Shown: positions 57,367 through 64,000 of the stretch, piece after piece
How positions within the stretch are numbered: the stretch's first letter is position 1
Layout of the letters: every line of letters begins with the position of its first letter
NCBI RefSeq assembly: GCF_000005505.3
Contig: NC_016134.3
Coordinates: forward strand, 21,714,584 to 21,778,583
Reading direction: 5' to 3'
DNA from: Brachypodium distachyon
Taxonomy: Eukaryota; Streptophyta; Magnoliopsida; Poales; Poaceae
DNA: 64,000 nucleotides
Notes under the pieces: model-generated
What the model was told of the DNA's origin: nothing
Seen by the model: the letters and a program-made list of their open reading frames with translations, nothing else
Databases searched by the model: none
Program-made: the position numbers and the translations under genes

Positions 57367-57655
57367 GTGAAACTATGTGTTAATTTGTACCCTATGTTTT
57401 AATTTGTACTATATGTGAAACTTTGTGTTAATTTGTACTCCGTGAAACTATGTGTTAATTTGTACTCTATGTGGAACTAAGTTTTATTTAGTACTCTGTG
57501 AAACTAAGTGTTAATTTGAGCCCTATGATTTAATTTGTACTCTGTGTGGAACTGTGTGTTAATTTTACGCTTTGTTCAACTATGTTTTAATATGTACTCT
57601 CGGTTTAACTATGCTTAACTTTAATTTGTATGTCTAACTATGTTTATAAATGTTG
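57367..57655 (+). repeat. Degenerate tandem repeat between mudrA and PMD
   Basis: About ten imperfect copies of GAAACTATGTGTTAATTTGTAC with variable spacers (23-34 bases). The same words recur in the PMD intron at 58236-58315. The last copy runs to the AATGTTGCAG before the PMD start. Its nature is unknown. Confidence 0.7.
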
Positions 57656-57665
57656 CAGGCACAAA

Positions 57666-60537
57666 ATGGAGAAAGTATCATTACTATCTCCAGAGATTGA
57701 GAGTAAGCATCGGGCTGCTCGATTGGTGGCGCATCCTGGGAGTGTCGAGCCCCTTGTCACGTGCACTCCTAAGGAAAATTGAATGATACACCCTATCTGG
57801 ATTCAGCGGTATTTATTCAATCATCCCTTGCATGTCCATTTTATTTATTCATCCCTTGCATGTACATTTCATTCAATAATCTCTTGCATTTACATTTTAT
57901 TTATTCATCCCTTGCACGTCCATTTTATTTATGCAGTTTGAAGTGGGCTGGCCTTTTACCTTTCGCACGACTTGTTGAGGCAACTCGTGCGGAAATGGTA
58001 GAGAGCGAGCGACGAGGCTTCAACTCTACACGGGTACAAATTGACCACTCGTTGCTGAGCTGCTTAGTGGATAGATGGAGACCCGAGACACACACGTTTC
58101 ACTTTCGCTAGGGAGAGATGGCTCCTACTCTTCAGGATGTGTCGATGCTGCTGGGACTACCATTGGTGGGTGAGCCCATAGGACCGTTGCAGGCACCAGC
58201 TCATTGGCAGGAGGGTATGGCACTACGCTTTCAAGGTATGTGTTAATTCGTGCCCTATGTTTTAATATGTACTCTATGTGAAACTATGTGTTAATTTGTG
58301 CCCTACGTTTTCAAGGTATTCTTGCCAGAGCTGGGCCACTCACCTCGGAGGCTCACGGACCTAAGCTAGATTGGTTGCTCAATTACCAGGTTAGATCGAT
58401 GTGTTTTAAGTTAATATATCTAAGAGCATAGCTCATATACTTGGATGGGTTTATTAACACTTGGTTTTTGTTGCATGCAGATTCAGAAGTTTGGGTATCC
58501 AGAGACCCAAATGACTGAGCCTCAGATCACTCGGAGCCTTGAGGCATATATAATGTGGCTTCTCGGGAAGGTGATGTTCACCGAGAACCACGTCACCACC
58601 ATTAGCGCACGCTACATCCCTATTGCAGTGGAGATCGCGAATGCAACTTGTGGTGACGACATCACACAGAGGAGTTGGGGTTCGGCCGTCTTAGCTGCTA
58701 CGTACCGAGGTATGTGCAACGCTTGCCAGCTTGCGTCGCCCAAGTCAACCCTGCTTGGATGTCCTTTATTGTTGCAGCTCTGGTCGTGGGAGAGGTTTTT
58801 TATCGGCCGACCAGACGTTACGGGTGATCACCCTAACCCTGAGCAGGAGTTGTTTGACTCAGAACACATCGACCTGCCTACTTTCGCGACAATTTGGACA
58901 CGTAGCAAGGTATGTCGAATGTGAAATTCATACATTAGTTTACATAAACCATGAATGAAGCTAACTTCTTTTTTTTACAGAGACGCTTTGCACACGATCA
59001 GGTCAGGAATTGCTACCCATCATTCAATGAGCAGTTCGACGTGTTGCACTCTGAGGCGGTTGTCTGGGAGCCGTACACACAGGACGCCATCGAGGATAGA
59101 TACCCTGGCGGGATGTCCACGGTCTACACGAGAGATTACGCTTACTGGATGACAAAATCAAAGATCATCTTTGACGTTTGCGTGGAGGAGATGGCCCAGC
59201 AGAGGGTCATGAGGCAGTTTGGGGCACGCCAGTTGGTCGTTCCTCCACCGACCGAGGATCCACTTCCACAGGTCGTCCACAGGTATGTGCAGTTCTCCAA
59301 TTTATGATTGTCGTCCAGAATTGTCCATAATTTAATTGTTCAACTTTCTATTGCGATCTCAGATTTACCAGGAAGGGAAGTACCAGGACCCAGATTCAGT
59401 GGCTGCAGAGGGTTCAGTCGTACGTCACAGAGTGGGAGACTGCGACGACACGGGTTTGGCCATTGGCGGCCTTTGATCTCGATCTATTCAACGGATATTT
59501 GCAGAGGTACATGACAGCTACCCGATTGACCATCATTCAGCACTCTCACCCCCAGGATATAGCCGAGCCGAGTTTGCAAGATATGTACCCTAGCCAGTCT
59601 ACTTCAGGCTCTAGACAGCACGCGGTAAGTATCTTCTCTTAACATAATGCATGTGTTTGTTACGTACTTGGCCATATATATGTAATACTCTTCGTGCCAA
59701 TTGCAGGCTCAGTTGACACAGGATTTACAGGCCGAATTCGCTGCGTATGGACGTTCGCTTTCGACCGGTCCACTTCTACTACCACGGGAGCCGCACCGGT
59801 CCTGGCTTAGACGAATGGAGGAGAAGCTACGCTCTTTTTATGCGGCTATCACGTGCACCCGCACTTCGGACGTCGTTCACCACCAGGCGTCCGTACGGCC
59901 CCCTCGTCACTCCATGCACCAGCAGCGGCCACATCAGCAGAAAGCACAGCACCCCCGACACCACCCGCTTCCACGTCTACCGGAGCAGTCGACGCCCAGG
60001 CCACCACCTCCTGAGCAGGCCGGAGGTTCGTCGTGGCACCAGCCGCAGTCTTCTTTCGACTATTGGCACCAGCAGCAACCCTCTTTTGAGGCTGGAGGTT
60101 CGGCGTGGCACCAGCAGCAGCCCTCTTTTGAGGCTGGAGGTTCGTCGTGGCAGCACCAGCAGAGTCCCAGGATGAACTTCGAGTTTCGTCCACAGACCCA
60201 GCCACAGGGTATGTATATTTTTATCTATTGTGTTCATTACCGTGACTGCTACGCAATTGTAATGCTAAGTACTTTCCCACATGCAGAAGCCTACGGGCAT
60301 CAGTCGTCGTTGTCCGAACCCTCGTGGGGTAGTGAGCAGGATCACGCTCAAGGAGAGGACTATTCTGTCCAACACAGCTGGACGTTCAGTACTCCGCCAC
60401 CAGACCCCACACAGGAGGATACACAGTATCGTGAGGATGGGTCCGTGATTCCTCCACGCAACGTGGTGCCACCTCATAGGTATGGCTGGACCATGCCACA
60501 GGCACCCTCGGAACGCCGTCTCAGACGCCGTGCCTGA
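57666..60537 (+). pseudogene. Plant mobile domain (PMD/MAIN-like) gene carried by the MULE
   Basis: Eight exons in phase: 57666-57808, 57937-58235, 58316-58389, 58481-58909, 58981-59282, 59363-59624, 59707-60208 and 60287-60537, about 753 codons. PMD landmarks are LKWAGLLPFARLVEATRAEM, IDHSLLSCLVDRWRPETHTF, GEMAPTLQDVSMLLGLPLVG, SWGSAVLAATYRGMCNAC, LLLQLWSWERFFIGRP, VVWEPYTQDAIEDRYPGG and DYAYWMTKSKIIFDVCVEEM. The C-terminal 250 residues are low-complexity with three AGGS-WHQQQPSFE repeats. PMD proteins include Arabidopsis MAIN, which supports silencing and genome stability, and PMDs are also known inside transposons. Two in-frame stops (TGA 57780-57782 and TAG 58109-58111) are the only lesions; alignment suggests both replaced Trp codons. 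Confidence 0.8.
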
Positions 60538-60679
60538 TATTTGGATGTAGGTCCTATGTATGAGAGAGACATGTTACTAATTTTCGCATTCTTATTCAAG
60601 TTACATTTGCATATAAATAACGGCAGGACTGAAATACATATGCAATAGAAAGACTGAAATTAAAACCGACAACTTAAAA

Positions 60680-60845
60680 TAGACGGGAAACCGTGGCGGT
60701 AAAAGGAGGCGGGAAACGGTGGAGCAAAAACGAGGCGGGAAACGCTGGCGGGAAAACGAGCCGGGAAACGGTGGCGCGAAAAGGAGGCAGGAAAACCAGG
60801 CGGGAAAAAGAGGAGGGAAACGGTGGCGGGAGAATGAGTTTGAGA
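60680..60845 (+). promoter_or_regulatory. Array of E2F-like sites upstream of the GRF gene
   Basis: Exact matches to the E2F consensus (TTTSSCGC, here as GCGSSAAA) lie at 60709-60716, 60735-60742, 60748-60755, 60774-60781 (GCGCGAAA) and 60800-60807. Near-matches (ACGGGAAA, CCGGGAAA, GCAGGAAA, GCGGGAGA) lie in between. The array is built from a loose GGCGGGAAACGGTGG-type unit and ends a few bases before a TATA box. E2F sites normally tie transcription to S phase. Binding is inferred from sequence only. Confidence 0.6.
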
Positions 60846-60848
60846 ACC

Positions 60849-60855
60849 TATAAAT
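60849..60855 (+). promoter_or_regulatory. TATA box of the GRF gene
   Basis: CCTATAAATACTTC directly downstream of the E2F-like array and 70 bases before the GRF ATG, so a start near 60880 would give a 45-base leader. Confidence 0.65.
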
Positions 60856-60924
60856 ACTTCATCTCCGGTAGTCATCCAAGCATCCTTCCCACTACTGTTT
60901 TTTCCAATATTCCAGTGTCCCCAA

Positions 60925-61588
60925 ATGAGTTTGCCTTGCTCGGACCAGGGCGAGAGGCCGAGGAGGATGAAAGATGCGATGTTACCTCGGGGGGTGGAAC
61001 ATCTCAGGTGTTGGTGCGGCAATCTATGCAAGGTGAAGGAGGTGACAGATTTTTCAGATAAGTTGGGCATGAGGTTTTTCATGTGCACGAACTATGAGTA
61101 TGAACCACCTGTCCCGGTTTCGCCGTACGACAAGCCTCAGGTAAGCACATTTAGGTGTTCTAAAACATGTTTTCTGTGTCATAACAGATTTGTAACAGTA
61201 GGTTATTTTGTAGTCTCCTCCGCCCCTATGCATGTGGTATCGTTGGATTGACACGGAGATGCCAAATTGGGCGGTGGAAGAGATCAAAACAAGGTCCCGA
61301 AATGCATGGCAGCGTTTCCACGCGGAGGAGCGTGCGGAAAAAGCTGCAACCCAGGAGAAGGAGGAGCAAGAGAGAGAGATGAAAGAGCATAGGGAGGAAC
61401 AACGTTGTTGGATTGACGAAGCACTAAGGAAAAACAGGGAGAAAGCGCTTGAGATGCAAGAGGAGGAACGAAGGCGCAAGGATGCTCGTGAGGCAGAAAG
61501 GGAGAGGCAAAGAGAAAGGGCCTCCGTGGCAAAGGCTGCAGAAGAACGTGACGATACGAGTGGAAAATGGCCTAAGTGGACTCAGTAG
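60925..61588 (+). CDS. GRF-like zinc finger / coiled-coil protein carried by the MULE
   Basis: Two exons, 60925-61140 and 61214-61588, joined at CAG/GTAAGC and TTTGTAG, give 196 residues with no lesion. Residues 28-89 resemble a GRF zinc finger: RCWCGN with C29 and C31, GMRFFMC with C54, then C78 and MWYRWIDTE (the conserved W-x-D). Residues about 100-185 are a highly charged E/K/R helix (RAEKAATQEKEEQEREMKEH, EMQEEERRRKDAREAERERQ), a probable coiled coil. GRF fingers bind nucleic acid in several DNA-repair and replication proteins. Its role in the element is not known. It could help transposition, or be cargo. ATG 60925 is the first after the TATA box; Met15 and Met19 are alternatives. Confidence 0.75.
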
Positions 61589-61589
61589 A

Positions 61590-62035
61590 GCTTGTGTTTC
61601 TAATGTATTTGCTATCTTTAATTATGTCCAATTGCGGTATTATCAATGTATGTTAATTTAGTCGTGTCTTGGTTCCGTAACCAGCACATTATCGATGTAT
61701 GTTAATTTATCCAAATGTCAAGTCTTTCAGTTCAAACAAACCGCAAAGAATCGACACGGAAATTGTCCAGCAAATTATCGATATATGTTACTCTTTATCC
61801 AAATTGTCAAGTCTTTTAGTTCAAAAAACCGCAAGGATTCGATACAAAAAATGGGCCTCGGCCGTGTATGCGTTGCTCATGCAACGAATTAGCGACGAAG
61901 ACTAATTACTTCTAATCGGATTCGGCGTGTTACTTTTATCCATGTTGTCGAGTATTTTAGTTCAAAAGACCGAGACCAGAAGGATCCGAAGAGAAAAATG
62001 GAATTACTTCGAATCGGCACAGGAAAAAATGGAAT
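61590..62035 (+). repeat. Degenerate repeat downstream of the GRF gene
   Basis: A unit around TCCAAATGTCAAGTCTTTCA-GTTCAAACAAACCGCAA-GA recurs near 61716, 61797 and 61935 (about 81- and 138-base steps), and GGAATTACTTCGA occurs twice near 62010. No gene. It presumably contains the GRF 3' UTR. Confidence 0.5.
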
Positions 62036-62089
62036 TACTTCGATCGGGCTGGTCCAAACCAACTGAATCCAGTCGGCCTGGCCCAAACC

Positions 62090-62350
62090 AACTGGGCCAG
62101 TCGGCCTGGGCGAAGCCAACTGGGCTTCAGTCGGCCTGGGCAGGCCGACTGGCACGAGTGGGCCCCTCAGGCTAGGCCGGTGGCCTGCAGTCGGCCTGGC
62201 CGAGGCCGACTGGGCCTACTCGGCGTGGGCCAGGCCGACTGGGCCCAATCGGCCTCGCCCAGCCCGAGGCCGTATTATTTTTGAGATTTCTGAAAAACAC
62301 GTATTATTTTCGGAAATGATTAAAAAATTCGTATTATTTAAAAAAAATCA
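62090..62350 (-). repeat. MULE right terminal inverted repeat
   Basis: Reverse complement of the left repeat: CAGTCGGCCTGGGC-type palindromic GC-rich DNA followed by GCCGTATTATTTTTGAGATT and two more CGTATTATT units at the tip. Mismatches to the left end are few over the outer 150 bases. Confidence 0.88.
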
Positions 62351-62379
62351 GCATCCACCGCTTCATTTTCTCCCCTCCC

Positions 62380-63098
62380 TCCCTCCGCTACGCGGCGCAG
62401 AGTTCAAAAAACCACTTTGCTTTCTCACGCACACACGAACCACACCCGTCCCGTGCGCACGCCATGGGGGAGGAAGCGGAGGGCACGAGGGCATCGAGGT
62501 TGAAGTGGTGTCACCCCTGTGGCTTCAGCGACCTGGGAAGACTGCTACCAGGTGCGGGAGCATTTTCCTACAGCACCTTGCTGGGAAGAAGGTTCGGTCT
62601 CAGCGGGGGCAAATGTCACACCCGTCCTGCTGATGACGACGTGGAGTGACTAGGACGGTGGACCTAGGCTTTTAGGCCCACATGTAAGCCTTGGGTGCGT
62701 GTGTGTACGGCAAGTTAGCCGCGGGCGGCGTTATAAGCTCAGATCAAACTCTGTATTGGGTATCGAAGAAAAGAAATAGAACAATCTAAACTCTCATCTT
62801 CTCTGTTCCTCATCCCCTTTGTTCTCCAATTCTCATCCTGACTCTTGTGGTGTTCTTCGGGACATCACAAGTGGGCTCTCCGCCGCCGGCTATCGTCGGG
62901 GACGGCGAGGAGGCGAAGCGGGGGAGGGCGAGGCCCAGAGGGCGGGGCAGAGGGAGGGGCCGGAGCGGCGACCGGGCTTTCGCATCGCCAGCGTTTAAGC
63001 CCTCCGACGAAGCGCGCGGTGTTGCGGCTGGGAACAGGGTGCTGAGGGAGAGGAGGCCAGCGCCGCAGTCCTTTCGTGAGTGCGGCACCGACGATGAG
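62380..63098 (+). other. Possible first exon of an unrecognised gene, split by an LTR-derived insertion
   Basis: A GC-rich stretch with an ATG in good context (GCCATGGGGG, 62463), interrupted by the AGTGG-flanked insertion. After removal of the insertion one frame continues as EVEVGSPPPAIVGDGEEAKR and into an arginine/glycine-rich run (GRARPRGRGRGRGR), up to a possible donor at 63098 or at GTGAGT (63076). The ATG frame itself stops near 63045. I recognise no domain, and neither donor is in phase with the next candidate exon, so at least one exon is missing or the model is wrong. Confidence 0.3.
62509..62869 (+). mobile_element. Deleted LTR-retrotransposon insertion (361 bp)
   Basis: Flanked by AGTGG on both sides (62504-62508 and 62870-62874). 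It begins TGTCACCCC, jumps at once into internal-type sequence (TGTGGCTTCAGCGACCTGGG), then has a polypurine-like CAGCGGGGGCAAA before TGTCACACCCGTCC, the start of an LTR that runs to CATCACA at 62869. So it holds nine bases of the 5' LTR, the end of an internal region and a full 256-bp 3' LTR. This looks like a large internal deletion after insertion. Confidence 0.75.
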
Positions 63099-63767
63099 GT
63101 GCGGGATCCTTTTTTTTTTGTTCGTTAATACTTTCGTTGTTCGCGTTCCCCGGTGAATGCGTGCGGCGATTGCGCTCCCGTTTGAGAGGGTTTTTGGCTT
63201 TGCTTTTAGCGGTATTTTCTTAGACTATCTTTCATTTTAGTTATCTTCCTGTTTCTTTTTCGTACTTCCTTTTTGAGCTTCATCGTGCGGAAAGGTTGCT
63301 CTCTCTTCTTTTTCACTTGGTAAATATTTGTTTTGGAAAGGAAGCCAGAGCCAAAAAGGGACATTCTTTTACCGTCAAGAAAAGAGAGGGACATTCTTTC
63401 CTTCGATTTTCTCCCTCTGTGGAAGATTACAGTTTTGATTCGGTGATTCGAAGTATAAGAAATTGAAGATATAATCATTCGGCTGTTTGACGATTTATTC
63501 ACCAGTGCCAATTAGAAACGATGCATTTTTTTTGGTGGACAACTGAGCAAACATTGCTCTTCCAATTTAATTTCAGCATTCCAACAAAGTTTAACATCGC
63601 TCACACCCAATTGAATTTCAGCATTCTTGTACCAATGTTGGGAAACATACTTAAAATGTTCATAGCTCAGATTTGTGGTTTTATATTATGCCATCTTTGT
63701 GTCTAGTACAGATTTTGATTGTCGTTTAGGGTGAGCTTTGATTGAATAATTTCTGTTTTGCGTATAG
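63099..63767. other. AT-rich, probable intron
   Basis: T-rich sequence between the two candidate exons, with no supported coding stretch. Confidence 0.3.
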
Positions 63768-63915
63768 GAGACTGGATAATCAAGTTCTTGAGCGTCTGAA
63801 GAAGCCCGTGAAAAGTGTTGCCGTGAAAAAGCTGGAACCCCGAAAAAGGAAAGCAGATCAAGAGGGCAGCAAAGTCCAATTCTCCAAAGGCAAAATCCAC
63901 AGTGGAAACAAAGGG
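63768..63915 (+). other. Candidate internal exon, unrecognised lysine-rich protein
   Basis: Between TTGCGTATAG and GGG/GTAAAT. One open frame reads RLDNQVLERLKKPVKSVAVK and KLEPRKRKADQEGSKVQFSK, with basic clusters suggesting a nuclear protein. It continues right of the window. No family is recognised. Its entry phase (one base completing a codon) does not match the preceding candidate exon. Confidence 0.4.
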
Positions 63916-64000
63916 GTAAATAATTAATTATTCGCTATCAGTTGCAAATTTGGTTCTGTAATGATTTTGTAGCCCTGACCAACTACAAAGTCTAGACTTT

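Larger units (their letters stand above)
53177..62350 (+). mobile_element. Large Mutator-like element (MULE) with three genes
   Basis: About 9.2 kb bounded by long inverted repeats. GCATCCGCCGC (53166-53176) and GCATCCACCGC (62351-62361) flank it, compatible with a 9-11-bp Mutator duplication with one change. The left end has a few extra bases, so the border may be off by up to four. Inside, on the plus strand, are a minisatellite-containing intron, a mudrA transposase, a plant-mobile-domain gene and a GRF-like gene. The transposase has two frameshifts and the PMD gene two stops. The GRF gene is intact. Confidence 0.85.

Overview
This is plant nuclear DNA, almost certainly from a grass (Poaceae). 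Host genes are split by many GT-AG introns. Conserved plant genes (SEC24-like, ELMO/CED-12, an intronless PLS-class PPR) are separated by nested transposons of typically grass types: Ty3/gypsy with an antisense gene, CACTA, MULE, TRIM, Helitron, Stowaway-like MITEs and solo LTRs. I see no bacterial, organellar or viral genes, no CRISPR array and no convincing tRNA or rRNA gene. Species cannot be fixed from the sequence alone.

Layout. (1) 1-3.3 kb: the last ten exons of a SEC24-type COPII coat gene (+), running in from the left. (2) 3.3-8.3 kb: GC-rich repeat interrupted by a Copia-type solo LTR with a perfect GCCTC target duplication. (3) 8.5-14.0 kb: a nine-exon ELMO-domain gene (+) tail-to-tail with an intronless PPR gene (-). 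(4) 14.2-23.2 kb: a small Helitron-like element, inverted LTR fragments and a scrambled papain-type cysteine-protease locus. The mature half lies on the minus strand and is split in frame by a 1,037-bp LTR with perfect CCCGT duplications. Two propeptide (I29) copies sit in opposite orientations on either side; one is still an open reading frame with a signal peptide. (5) 23-27.4 kb: MITE, foldback element and unresolved possible exons. (6) 27,461-39,465: a degenerate Tat-like gypsy element on the minus strand, with gag-protease-RT-RNaseH and a truncated integrase. It also carries a plus-strand (antisense) multi-exon gene with its own TATA box. (7) 40,376-40,688: a complete TRIM, eight bases from the next element. 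(8) 40,697-49,990: an old 9.3-kb CACTA element (TSD TTT) with tnp2 transposase and a second gene ending in an Ulp1-like domain. (9) 51-52.4 kb: a mini-CACTA candidate, a LINE fragment and a foldback element. (10) 53,177-62,350: a 9.2-kb Mutator-like element with long inverted repeats and three plus-strand genes: mudrA-type transposase, an eight-exon plant-mobile-domain (PMD) gene, and a GRF-like zinc-finger/coiled-coil gene. (11) 62.4-64 kb: possible exons of an unrecognised gene, with a 361-bp LTR-derived insertion flanked by AGTGG.

The most unusual part is the MULE. Its GRF gene has an intact reading frame and follows a roughly 150-bp block with five exact matches to the E2F consensus and a TATA box. 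A 13-copy, 43-bp minisatellite ends at the apparent splice acceptor before the transposase start. The transposase carries two frameshifts, and the PMD gene keeps every splice phase but has two in-frame stops. The cysteine-protease locus is the second place worth close attention.
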